Shown here piece after piece: positions 6,234-13,997 of a stretch of DNA of 32,924 nucleotides. The first letter of the stretch is position 1. Each line of letters starts with the position of its first letter. This DNA is from an uncultured Eubacteriales bacterium (lineage in GTDB: Bacteria > Bacillota > Clostridia > Christensenellales > Aristaeellaceae). Made by a program: the position numbers and the translations under genes. Below the pieces are notes generated by a model. The model saw nothing but the letters and a program-made list of their open reading frames with translations, had not been told where the DNA came from and searched no databases. The DNA lies in NCBI GenBank assembly GCA_902798105.1, contig CADBVG010000006.1, positions 1-32,924 of the forward strand. The letters run 5' to 3'.

Positions 6234-7991
6234 ATGACCTGGGATCTTTCAAAGCTCTATGCGTCTTTTGACGCGCCGGAATACCTGAACGACATCGAAG
6301 CACTGAAGCAGGCCGCGGAGGATGCCGTGAACCAGGCGCGGAGCATGGAGGTTTCCGTGCCCGCGCTGGAGGCGGCCATCCGCGTGAACGAGAGGGCGGC
6401 GACGCTGGCCACGAAGACCATGTCCTTCGCCCAGCTGACCCTGGCTGCGGACGCCAACTGCGAGCCGGCCATGGCGGCCTATGCCCGCCTGTTGCCCATC
6501 ATGAACCGCCTGGAGGAGGCTACCAGCGCCCTGAGCGCGAAGCTGGGCCCCGTCGGCAGCCTGGACGAACTGATCGAACAGAGCGACCTTCTGAAGGCCC
6601 ATGCCTTTCTGCTGCGCAGGCTGAAGGAGAATGCCAGGCACGTGATCGACCCTGCCTTGGAGCCAACGGTACTCAGGATGCAGATGACCGGCGGCTCGGC
6701 CTGGGAGCAGCTTCGGGACCAGCTGGACGGAAACCACACGGTGGACATGACCCTGGACATGGAAACCCGCACCCTGCCCCTGTCAGCAGTGCGGGGCATG
6801 GCCAACAGCCCCGAGGCCGACGTGCGCAAGGCCGCCTACGAGGCCGAGTTGGAGGCTTATCCGAAGATGGAAATACCGATGGCCGCCTGCCTGAACGGTA
6901 TCAAGGGCGAGGCCCGGACGATGGCCGAATTGAAGCACTACGATTCCGTGCTGGACATGGCCCTGGACGGGGCCAACATGGACCGGGCCACCCTGGACGC
7001 GCTGATGCAGGCCATGGAGGAGAGCCTGCCCATGTTCCGACGCTACTTCCGCCTGAAGGCGAAGCTGCTGGGCTATGATGGCGGGCTGAAGTTCTACGAC
7101 CTGTTCGCGCCGGTGGGGAAGGCGAAGGGGGATTACACCCCTGAGGACGCCCGGGAAATCCTGGTGCGCGAGCTGGGCGCGTTCAGCCCCCGCATGGCGG
7201 ACATGATCAACCGGGCCTTCGACGAGCGCTGGATCGACATGTTCCCCCGGGAGGGCAAGGGCGGCGGCGCGTTCTGCAGTGGCATGCACCCGCTGGGCAT
7301 CAGCTATGTGCTGGCCAACTTCGAGGGCAGCTACGGCTCCGTGAGCACCCTGGCCCACGAGCTGGGCCACGCTTACCACAACGAGTGCATGAAGGACCTG
7401 CCCATACTGATGGCCGACTATCCCATGCCCCTGGCGGAGACGGCGTCCATCTTCAACGAAACCCTGCTGGCCCAGAAGATATTGGAGAAGGCGGATCGGG
7501 ACACCCGTATCGCCCTGCTGGAGCAGCAGCTGTCCGACGCGGCCCAGGTGATCGTGGATATCATGAGCCGCTACCTGTTCGAGAGCGAGGTCGTCGCCCG
7601 CCGGGCCGATACCACCCTCAGCCCCCGGGAGCTGTGCGAAATCATGCTGGACGCACAGAAAAAGACCTATGGCGACGGATTGGACCCCGAATGCCTGCAC
7701 CCCTACATGTGGGCCTGCAAGAGCCACTACTACTCCACCGACGTGCATTTCTACAACTTCCCCTACGCTTTCGGCCAGCTGTTTGCCGTGGGCGTGTACG
7801 CCCTGTATGAAGAGAAGGGCGCGGACTTCCTGCCGGACTACGAGAAGCTGCTGCGCTCCGCCGGCAGCGGCATGGTCCGCGATGTCGCCGCCTCGGTGGG
7901 CATCGATGTGGCCGACGTGAACTTCTGGCGAGGCAGCCTGAAGGTGTTTGCGGACAAGCTGGACGAGCTGGAGCAGCTGGCGGGGGCCTGA
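6234..7991 (+). CDS. pepF: M3-family oligoendopeptidase (PepF-like)
   Basis: This 585-residue cytosolic zinc metallopeptidase probably trims short peptides taken up or released in the cell. The zinc motif is H375-E376-L377-G378-H379 in LAHELGHAYHNECM. The third ligand is likely E402 in PLAETASIFNE, at the distance expected for family M3. The N-terminal helical half (PepF N-domain type) and the conserved C-terminal tail YNFPYAFGQLFAVGVYALY are present, and the length is typical. The start is ATG 6234 with GGAGG at 6221-6225. There is no signal peptide. The next gene follows after 25 nt, suggesting co-transcription. M3B oligopeptidase is certain; the pepF name is by family. Confidence 0.93.
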   Translation: MTWDLSKLYASFDAPEYLNDIEALKQAAEDAVNQARSMEVSVPALEAAIRVNERAATLATKTMSFAQLTLAADANCEPAMAAYARLLPIMNRLEEATSALSAKLGPVGSLDELIEQSDLLKAHAFLLRRLKENARHVIDPALEPTVLRMQMTGGSAWEQLRDQLDGNHTVDMTLDMETRTLPLSAVRGMANSPEADVRKAAYEAELEAYPKMEIPMAACLNGIKGEARTMAELKHYDSVLDMALDGANMDRATLDALMQAMEESLPMFRRYFRLKAKLLGYDGGLKFYDLFAPVGKAKGDYTPEDAREILVRELGAFSPRMADMINRAFDERWIDMFPREGKGGGAFCSGMHPLGISYVLANFEGSYGSVSTLAHELGHAYHNECMKDLPILMADYPMPLAETASIFNETLLAQKILEKADRDTRIALLEQQLSDAAQVIVDIMSRYLFESEVVARRADTTLSPRELCEIMLDAQKKTYGDGLDPECLHPYMWACKSHYYSTDVHFYNFPYAFGQLFAVGVYALYEEKGADFLPDYEKLLRSAGSGMVRDVAASVGIDVADVNFWRGSLKVFADKLDELEQLAGA

Positions 7992-8016
7992 GCGATCAGC
8001 CCCGGGGGTCAATACC

Positions 8017-9441
8017 ATGGATGCATTTGAATACGACGCCTTTATCAGTTATTCCCACCGCGACCTGAAGTGGGCCAAATGGATTCAGGAGAAGCTGGAG
8101 ACCTTCCACATTCCCGACGGCGCCGATGAACCGTTCACGAATCGCCGCAGGATGCGCGTCTTCCGGGATCAGACGGACCTGGCCGGGGTGGAGGTAACGA
8201 CCTCGCTGCGCCGGGAGCTGCGCCTGTCGCGCTTCCTGGTGGTCGTCTGTTCGCCCAACAGCGCCGCCTCCCGCTGGGTCAACGACGAGGTGGCCTACTT
8301 CGGGGGCCTGGGGCGGCAGGACAAAATCATCGCCTTCATCGTCGATGGCGAGCCCGACAGCGACAACCCGGCGCTGGAATGCTATCCCCCGGAGATGCGC
8401 AGCACCGCCGAGCGCGCCATGCTGGGCGCGAACGTACAGGAGATCGGCAAGGCCAAGGCGCTTTTGAAGGTCGTCTCGCTGCTCATCGGCGTGCGCTTCA
8501 ACCGCCTGGTGGACCGGGAAAAGCAGCGCAGGCGCCGCAGCGCGATTACCATCGCCGCCATATTGTTGGTGGTCTCCGCGTCGCTGGCGGCGCTGCTTTG
8601 GCGAAACGCTCAGATATCCCGCCGGAACCGGGCGCTGTCCCGGGACGTCTACGGGGCTGCCATCGTGGCCTTCGCCCAGAAGGAGGTCCTCTCCCCGGAG
8701 GACTTCGACCGCATCCGGGAATCGGCGGAGGCGGGAAACACCTATGCCGCAACCCTGGTGGGCGACTGCTACGGCAAGGGCTGGGGCGTGCAGCGGGACG
8801 ACGCGGCGGCCGTCGCCTGGTACAGGCGGGCCGCGGAGGCCGGGGACACCATGGGGATGATCGCGCTGGCGAACTGCTACCTGTTCGGCACCGGCGTCGA
8901 GGTCGACGCGGGGAAGTCCTTCGAGTGGAACATGCGGGCCGCGGAGGCTGGCTCGCCGGAGGCCATGCTGAACGTGGCCCTGGACTACGAGGGCGGACAC
9001 GGCGCGCCGCAGAGCCCGGAGGCGGCGTTCATGTGGTACAGCCGGGCGGCGACGGAGGGGAATGACCTGGCCATGTACAACCTCGCGCGCTGCTACCGCA
9101 CCGGCTATGGCACCCCGGCCAGCCCTGACAAGGCCTTCTACTGGATGAAGGAGCTGGCGGAAAAGGGGAACACCGAGGCCATGTATAACCTGGCCATCAT
9201 GTACCAGGGGGGCTATGGCACCGCGGAGAACCCGAAGGCGGCCTATGCCTGGTACCGGAAGGCTGCGGACGCCGGGGACGCCGACGCCCTGTACATGACC
9301 GGCTGGTGCCTGGAGAACGGCTACGGCGTGGACGATCCTGCCCTGGAATGGTACACCCGGGCGGCCCAGGCTGGAAACGAGGACGCGGCAAGGGCACTCG
9401 AGCGGCTGGAAATGCCTGCGGGTCAGCCCTCCGTTGGTTGA
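8017..9441 (+). CDS. TIR-domain protein with one TM segment and Sel1 repeats
   Basis: The protein has 474 residues. Residues 1 to about 150 form a TIR domain: YDAFISYSHRDLKWAKWI at the start, FRDQTDLAGVEVTTSLRREL, and the putative NADase glutamate E91 in R86-W-V-N-D-E91, the WxxxE position used by catalytic TIR domains. A basic stretch (RRRRS) precedes a single TM helix at about 176-195. From about 240 onward six Sel1-like repeats follow (pattern A..G...A...L...Y..G.GV), a solenoid for protein binding. The frame is open from 7948, but ATG 8017 gives the clean TIR N-terminus. The ribosome site is weak (GGGGGT). It lies 25 nt after the peptidase and ends before a strong terminator. Signalling or defence is inferred from the family only. 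Confidence 0.88.
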   Translation: MDAFEYDAFISYSHRDLKWAKWIQEKLETFHIPDGADEPFTNRRRMRVFRDQTDLAGVEVTTSLRRELRLSRFLVVVCSPNSAASRWVNDEVAYFGGLGRQDKIIAFIVDGEPDSDNPALECYPPEMRSTAERAMLGANVQEIGKAKALLKVVSLLIGVRFNRLVDREKQRRRRSAITIAAILLVVSASLAALLWRNAQISRRNRALSRDVYGAAIVAFAQKEVLSPEDFDRIRESAEAGNTYAATLVGDCYGKGWGVQRDDAAAVAWYRRAAEAGDTMGMIALANCYLFGTGVEVDAGKSFEWNMRAAEAGSPEAMLNVALDYEGGHGAPQSPEAAFMWYSRAATEGNDLAMYNLARCYRTGYGTPASPDKAFYWMKELAEKGNTEAMYNLAIMYQGGYGTAENPKAAYAWYRKAADAGDADALYMTGWCLENGYGVDDPALEWYTRAAQAGNEDAARALERLEMPAGQPSVG

Positions 9442-9452
9442 CAATCACTTAC

Positions 9453-9491
9453 ATATGCGCTGTTTTGACACAAAAAACGGCGCATATTTTT
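9453..9491 (+). terminator. Strong intrinsic terminator after the TIR-Sel1 gene
   Basis: The stem ATATGCGCTGTTTT (9453-9466) pairs with 9474-9487, with 13 Watson-Crick pairs and one G-T pair, and ends in a TTTTT run at 9487-9491. Further T-rich sequence follows. Confidence 0.88.
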
Positions 9492-9513
9492 GCCTTTTTG
9501 GCGATTCTGTGAG

Positions 9514-9542
9514 TTGACAGCGCGCAATAAATCGTGTATAAT
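9514..9542 (+). promoter_or_regulatory. Consensus sigma-A promoter of the ABC importer operon
   Basis: A perfect TTGACA (9514-9519) and a perfect TATAAT (9537-9542) are 17 nt apart. This is the strongest promoter in the window, in keeping with the high expression usual for binding proteins. Confidence 0.93.
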
Positions 9543-9551
9543 CTTAACATG

Positions 9552-9563
9552 GTTCTTATGAAC
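9552..9563. promoter_or_regulatory. Small palindrome at the expected transcription start
   Basis: GTTC-TTAT-GAAC lies about 10 nt beyond the -10 box, with weak extension on each side. It is a plausible operator half-site pair for a local repressor, but it is short enough to occur by chance. Confidence 0.3.
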
Positions 9564-9585
9564 TAAATCAACAGGAGGAAGTATT

Positions 9586-10824
9586 ATGAAGAAGATTCTC
9601 GTACTCGTACTGGCTCTGGTCATGGCGCTGAGCGCCGTGTCCGCCCTGGCCGACATCACCATCGTCCAGAACAAGGTTGAGATCGACGCCGCGCTGCAGG
9701 AGTATGCGGCTGAGTTCTCCAAGGACGCCGGCTACAATGTGAAGGTCATCACCGCTGGCGGCTCCAGCGACTACAACACCGCCCTGAAGGCCGAGTTCGC
9801 CTCCGGCAAGGAGCCCGACATCTTCGTCATCGAGGGCCCCACCGGCTACGAGCTGTACAAGGACAAGATCGCCGATATGACCGGCGAAGAGTGGACCCAG
9901 TACACCGCAGCCGCCTACATGGACGGCGACAAGGTCGTCGGCTTCCCCGTGGCCGTCGAGGGCTACGGCATGGCCTACAACAAGGACATCCTGGACAAGG
10001 CCGGCATTGATCCCGCGACCCTGACCAACGTGGACGCCTATCAGGCCGCCTTCGAGAAGCTGGATTCCATGAAGGAAGAGCTGGGCCTGGACGCCGTGGT
10101 GTCCATGGTCGCCGGCACCGCCCCGGGCATGACCTGGGTCACCGGCCTGCACAACTTCAACATCTACCTGACCGTGGGCCTGGACCGCAACGACACCTCC
10201 ATCATCGACCAGGTGCTGGAAGGCAAGGTTGACGAGGACCGCTTCCATGCGTACTGCGAGTACGTCGCCCTGATCTTCAAGTACAGCGATCCCGAGATGC
10301 TGATCAACGGCACCCAGGATATGCAGCTGGCCGCCTTCGCCAACGGCAAGACCGCCTTCTACCACCAGGGCAACTGGATGGACCCCAACATCGTGGCCCT
10401 GAACGTGAACTTCCCCATGGCCTACGCCCCCCATGCGTTCCTGCATGAGGACACCGACGGCATCCTGGTGAACGCGCCCTCTTGGTACGTCGTGAACGAG
10501 AACGCCGGCAACGCCGAGCAGGCCATCGACTTCCTGAACGCGCTGGCAGATACCGAGGCCGGCCATGACTACATGGTCAACAAGGCCGCCATGGTGCCCG
10601 CCTTCACGAACGTGACCATCGAGCCCGCCACCCCCCTGTCCAAGTCCGTCATGGAGTGGAACGCCGCCGGCAAGACCTACAGCTGGCAGCAGTACAAGCT
10701 GCCCGACGGCTTCGGCATGGGCACCCTGGGCCCGATCTACGAGATGCTGGCTTCCGGCGCGATCGACGAGCCGACCTTCGAGCAGATGATGAAGGACGCC
10801 ATCGCCACCATCCCCACCCTGTAA
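9586..10824 (+). CDS. Extracellular solute-binding protein (family 1, sugar-type ABC importer)
   Basis: This 412-residue secreted binding protein has a signal peptide at residues 1-22 (MKKILVLVLALVMALSAVSA) cut after ALA, followed by a family-1 periplasmic-binding fold (FASGKEPDIFVIEGPTGYE; late segment MVNKAAMVPAFTNV). It should capture an oligosaccharide or related solute for the two permeases downstream. No lipobox cysteine is present, which is unusual for a Gram-positive binding protein that needs anchoring. The start is ATG 9586 with AGGAGG at 9571-9576. Codon choice is strongly biased (AAG, ATC, GCC), consistent with high expression. The substrate cannot be read from the sequence. Confidence 0.93.
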   Translation: MKKILVLVLALVMALSAVSALADITIVQNKVEIDAALQEYAAEFSKDAGYNVKVITAGGSSDYNTALKAEFASGKEPDIFVIEGPTGYELYKDKIADMTGEEWTQYTAAAYMDGDKVVGFPVAVEGYGMAYNKDILDKAGIDPATLTNVDAYQAAFEKLDSMKEELGLDAVVSMVAGTAPGMTWVTGLHNFNIYLTVGLDRNDTSIIDQVLEGKVDEDRFHAYCEYVALIFKYSDPEMLINGTQDMQLAAFANGKTAFYHQGNWMDPNIVALNVNFPMAYAPHAFLHEDTDGILVNAPSWYVVNENAGNAEQAIDFLNALADTEAGHDYMVNKAAMVPAFTNVTIEPATPLSKSVMEWNAAGKTYSWQQYKLPDGFGMGTLGPIYEMLASGAIDEPTFEQMMKDAIATIPTL

Positions 10825-10847
10825 TCTACGGGCATTCAACCACTTTT

Positions 10848-10880
10848 CTGCCGGAGGGGTTTCCTCTCCGGCAGAATTTC
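10848..10880 (+). terminator. Hairpin after the binding-protein gene (partial terminator or mRNA stabiliser)
   Basis: A perfect 9-bp stem, CTGCCGGAG (10848-10856) with CTCCGGCAG (10866-10874), is followed by AATTTC. Such hairpins between a binding-protein gene and its permeases commonly allow more binding protein than permease to be made. Confidence 0.65.
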
Positions 10881-10935
10881 TAAATGCGCATCCCTCGATG
10901 TGGGTACACCATGGACCAAAGCCTGGGGATGCGGC

Positions 10936-10965
10936 GGCGGCGCCTGCGCCGCCAGGGCAATTTTT
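10936..10965 (+). terminator. Second intercistronic GC hairpin
   Basis: A 7-bp GC stem (10936-10942 with 10947-10953, tetraloop CCTG) lies seven nt before a TTTTT run at 10961-10965. It lies between the binding protein and the permeases and may reduce read-through further. No promoter is obvious between this site and the permease start. Confidence 0.4.
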
Positions 10966-10991
10966 CAATATAAGCGAGAGGGGGAGATCGC

Positions 10992-11909
10992 TTGGAAAAG
11001 CAAAAGCTTTTCTACGGCCGGCGTGAGCGCAAGATCACCGAATTTCTGTTCCTGGTGCCGACGGTGCTGGCGTTCCTGCTGGTCATCATTGTACCGTTCA
11101 TCATCGGTATCTACTATTCCTTCACCGACTGGGACGGCGTGAATGCCGCCAAGAACGTGGTTGGTTTGGCCAACTACAGGGCTATCTTTACCGAGCCCGG
11201 CTTCCTGCACGCCTTCCTGACCACGGTGCTGTTCACACTGTTCAACGTCATTGCAGTGAACGTGGCGGCCTTCCTGATGGCGCTGCTGGTCACCAGCAAC
11301 GTCAAGGGCCGCAACCTGTACCGGGCCGGTTTCTTCGTGCCGAACCTGATCGGCGGCATCGTGCTGGGCTCTATCTGGCAGTTCATCTTCTCCAGCATAC
11401 TGCCTGCCGTGGGCAAGGCGCTGGGCTGGGGCTGGCTGTCGGCATCGCTGATCACCAACCCGAAGACCGTCGTGGGCGCGATGGTCACCGTGAACACCTG
11501 GCAGTACGCCGGCTACATCATGATGATTTACGTGGCGTCCATCCAGGGCATCAGCCAGCAGGTCATGGAGGCCGCCAGCGTGGACGGCGCCACCTACTGG
11601 ACCCGCGTGTTCAAGATCCTGATGCCGCTGATGGCCAACGCCTTCACGATTTCTCTGTTCCTGACGCTGACCAATTCCTTCAAGATGTACGACGTGAACC
11701 TGGCCCTGACCAACGGCGGCCCGACCACCCTGTTCATGGGCAAGCCGGTCCAGGCCTCCGAGCTGCTGGCGCTGAACATCTACAACACCGCCTTCAAGTA
11801 CTCGAAGATGGCCCTCGGCCAGGCCAAGGCCGTCATCTTCTTCGTGGTGCTGGTGGTCGTGTCGCTGGTTCAGGTCTCCATCAATAAGAGCAAGGAGGTG
11901 GAGATGTAA
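10992..11909 (+). CDS. Sugar-type ABC transporter permease (MalF-like)
   Basis: This 305-residue membrane protein has about six helices, the first at FLFLVPTVLAFLLVIIVPFI. The cytoplasmic EAA loop is QQVMEAASVDGATYWTRVFKILMP, which docks the ATPase. It forms the heterodimeric channel with the next gene. The start is TTG 10992, preceded by AGAGGGGGAG with about seven nt spacing. No ATG lies near the right place in this frame, and the first helix would be cut by any later start. Its stop overlaps the next ATG (TAATG), so translation is coupled. Confidence 0.92.
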   Translation: MEKQKLFYGRRERKITEFLFLVPTVLAFLLVIIVPFIIGIYYSFTDWDGVNAAKNVVGLANYRAIFTEPGFLHAFLTTVLFTLFNVIAVNVAAFLMALLVTSNVKGRNLYRAGFFVPNLIGGIVLGSIWQFIFSSILPAVGKALGWGWLSASLITNPKTVVGAMVTVNTWQYAGYIMMIYVASIQGISQQVMEAASVDGATYWTRVFKILMPLMANAFTISLFLTLTNSFKMYDVNLALTNGGPTTLFMGKPVQASELLALNIYNTAFKYSKMALGQAKAVIFFVVLVVVSLVQVSINKSKEVEM

Positions 11910-12802
11910 TGAGCCAGAACGCGCTGGATATCGTGGGCCAGAACAAGGCCCGGCAGAAGCGTCTGAGCATCCTGGCGGAGATAGGCTGCATACTGCTGTT
12001 CATACTGTTCATGATGCCCTTCTTCATCGTGCTGCTGAACTCCGCCCGTACCAACGCAGAGATCATCAACTCCGCCGTAGGCATGCCCGAGAACTGGGCA
12101 AACTTCAAGGAGAACATCGTCGCCGTCTGGAACAACCCCACCTTCAACTTCCTGAAGGCCCTGAAGGACTCCGTCATCATCACCGTGCTGTCCCTGGCGA
12201 TCATCTCCGTGTGCTCCGCCATGACGGCCTGGGTGCTGGTGCGCAACAAGACCAAGTGGTCCACGGCGTTGTTCATGATGTTCGTGGCGGCCATGGTCAT
12301 CCCCTTCCAGGTGGTCATGTTCCCGCTGATCACCTGGTTCAAGGACCTGGGCGATTTCCTGCACCTCCCGCTGCTGCGCAGCCACGGCGGTTTGGTGTTT
12401 GCCTACCTGGGCTTCGGCGAATCGATGACCATCTTCATCTTCCACGGCTTTGTGAAGAACATACCGCTGGAGATCGAGGAGGCGGCCGACATCGACGGCT
12501 GCTCCCGCGCGGGCACCTTCTTCAGAATCGTGTTCCCGCTGTTGCAGCCGGTGTTCGTCACCGTGTTGGTGCTCAACGGCCTGTGGATCTGGAACGACTA
12601 CCTGCTGCCGCTGCTGCTGCTGGGTTCCAATGGCGAGGTGCGCACCATCCCGCTGGCGGTGCAGGGCTTCATCGGCTCCTTCGTCAAGCAGTGGAACCTG
12701 ATCATGGTCTCCACCCTGCTGGCAATGCTGCCCATCATCATACTCTACATCTTCGCGCAGAAGTACATCGTGCAGGGCATGGTGGAAGGCGCGGTGAAGT
12801 AA
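11909..12802 (+). CDS. Sugar-type ABC transporter permease (MalG-like)
   Basis: This 297-residue membrane protein carries the EAA motif EIEEAADIDGCSRAGTFFRIVFPLL and a C-terminal helix set ending IILYIFAQKYIVQGMVEGAVK, typical of MalG/CUT1 permeases. It partners the gene just upstream, which it overlaps by one base. The gene is followed by a perfect hairpin and no ATPase gene. CUT1 importers often share one MsmK-type ATPase encoded elsewhere, so its absence does not imply a defect. Confidence 0.93.
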   Translation: MSQNALDIVGQNKARQKRLSILAEIGCILLFILFMMPFFIVLLNSARTNAEIINSAVGMPENWANFKENIVAVWNNPTFNFLKALKDSVIITVLSLAIISVCSAMTAWVLVRNKTKWSTALFMMFVAAMVIPFQVVMFPLITWFKDLGDFLHLPLLRSHGGLVFAYLGFGESMTIFIFHGFVKNIPLEIEEAADIDGCSRAGTFFRIVFPLLQPVFVTVLVLNGLWIWNDYLLPLLLLGSNGEVRTIPLAVQGFIGSFVKQWNLIMVSTLLAMLPIIILYIFAQKYIVQGMVEGAVK

Positions 12803-12820
12803 AAACAATGGTTTTCCCGC

Positions 12821-12848
12821 AAAGGCGACGGCTTTGGCCGTCGCCTTT
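12821..12848 (+). terminator. Terminator hairpin of the ABC importer operon
   Basis: A perfect 11-bp stem AAAGGCGACGG (12821-12831) pairs with CCGTCGCCTTT (12838-12848) around a 6-nt loop. The T-run is short (three, within the stem end). Confidence 0.75.
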
Positions 12849-12870
12849 GTACATGAGTTGGGTTGAGCAG

Positions 12871-12897
12871 CTGATTTGTCGCTCCGCGACAAATCAG
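12871..12897. repeat. Dispersed palindrome, copy 3
   Basis: The arms CTGATTTGTCGC (12871-12882) and its complement (12886-12897) surround the loop TCC, followed by AATTTAT as in copy 2. The loop is the reverse complement of the loop in copy 1, so this copy may be inverted. It lies between the importer terminator and the next promoter. Confidence 0.82.
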
Positions 12898-12908
12898 AAT
12901 TTATCGTA

Positions 12909-12937
12909 TTGACCGCATTGCCGCTTTGGAGTATAAT
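12909..12937 (+). promoter_or_regulatory. Sigma-A promoter of the sensor cluster
   Basis: TTGACC (12909-12914) and TATAAT (12932-12937) are 17 nt apart, immediately after palindrome copy 3. It probably drives the three genes from 12994 to 18748, which follow without a clear internal terminator. Confidence 0.88.
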
Positions 12938-12993
12938 AAAATTAGATGAGTATGAAATTTATGTTATCTGCCTTCTGGCTGCGAGGTGATCTC

Positions 12994-13935
12994 ATGGGAT
13001 ATAAACGCTGTTTGATGTGTCTGGTCCTTGTCGTGCTGGCGGCATTCACCGCATTGGCGCCGGCAATGGCGGAGAGCCTGGAGGATGGCGAAGCAGATGT
13101 GCGCTTCATGGAAAACGAATGGAATTACGTGGAAGAATCCATAGATGCCTCCGCCGGAATCCCCATGGACGCTACGGGCGTGCTGGCCGACATCCGCGAG
13201 GCGGGGGTGCTTCGGGTGGCTACCGAGCCCTACTTTCCGCCCCAGGAGTTCATTGATCCCGACCTGGAGGGACAGGACAGCTATGTGGGTTCGGACATGA
13301 AGCTGGCCCGCCTGATCGCCCAGCGCATGGGCGTGGCGCTGCAGATCGTGCCGATGGACTTTTCCGAGGTGCTGAACGCCGTGGCGGACGGCAGCTGTGA
13401 CCTGGCCATCTCGGCGCTGTCCTATACGCCGGGGCGCGCTTCCCGTATGACAATGTCCAAGGGTTACTATTACGCGGGCAGCCGCGCCGGCAGCGGGCTG
13501 ATGATTCGCGCCGCGGACAGCGGCCGCATCACCGGCATCGCCAACCTGGTGGGGCGTAACATCGGCGCCCAGAGCGGTTCGCTGCAAGAAGTGCAGATGT
13601 ACGAAAACGTCTTCCATTACCGGGAATTCCGGCGCATGAATTCGGTGCAGGAGTTGTACAATGCCCTGATGAACGGCACGATCGACGCGGCCATGGTGGA
13701 CGCGGGCACCGGTCATGCCTACATCGACAGCAATCCCCGCTGCGGCCTGATGATGGTGCCCGGGGTGCACTTTACGCTGGAGGAGCAGTTCGACGGCGAC
13801 CGCATCGCCGCCCGGAAGGGCGAGGGCCGGCTGATTGCGTTTGTCAACGGCGTAATCGACGAGGTGCTGGCCTCCGGTGCGTACATGGAATGGTATGAGG
13901 AAGCGGCAGCCCGGGCAAACGCGCTGGGATTATAG
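12994..13935 (+). CDS. Exported family-3 substrate-binding protein
   Basis: This protein has 313 residues. A signal peptide (MGYKRCLMCLVLVVLAAF, cut near AMA at 26) precedes a SBP_bac_3 fold: VLADIREAGVLRVATEPYFPPQEF, then VGSDMKLARLIAQRMGVALQIVPMDFSEVLNAVADGSCDLAISALS. Such proteins bind amino acids or similar small ligands, either for ABC import or as sensor domains. The frame is open from ATG 12946, but ATG 12994 is preferred because GAGGTGAT (12983-12990) sits just upstream and the signal peptide starts here. There is no lipobox cysteine and no amino acid permease or ATPase nearby. The large HD-GYP receptor follows instead, so a sensory role is inferred. Confidence 0.87.
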   Translation: MGYKRCLMCLVLVVLAAFTALAPAMAESLEDGEADVRFMENEWNYVEESIDASAGIPMDATGVLADIREAGVLRVATEPYFPPQEFIDPDLEGQDSYVGSDMKLARLIAQRMGVALQIVPMDFSEVLNAVADGSCDLAISALSYTPGRASRMTMSKGYYYAGSRAGSGLMIRAADSGRITGIANLVGRNIGAQSGSLQEVQMYENVFHYREFRRMNSVQELYNALMNGTIDAAMVDAGTGHAYIDSNPRCGLMMVPGVHFTLEEQFDGDRIAARKGEGRLIAFVNGVIDEVLASGAYMEWYEEAAARANALGL

Positions 13936-13997
13936 ATGCGGCGGCACCCCGCTGCCAGGGAAGGATTTCATCGGCCTGAAAGGGAGGGATGCGACAA

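Noticed and set aside
5190-9441. A defence island made of the NYN, peptidase and TIR genes
   Set aside because: There is no recognised defence partner, no integrase or recombinase, and base composition matches the surroundings. The NYN gene belongs to the ilv operon. Each gene is reported on its own merits.
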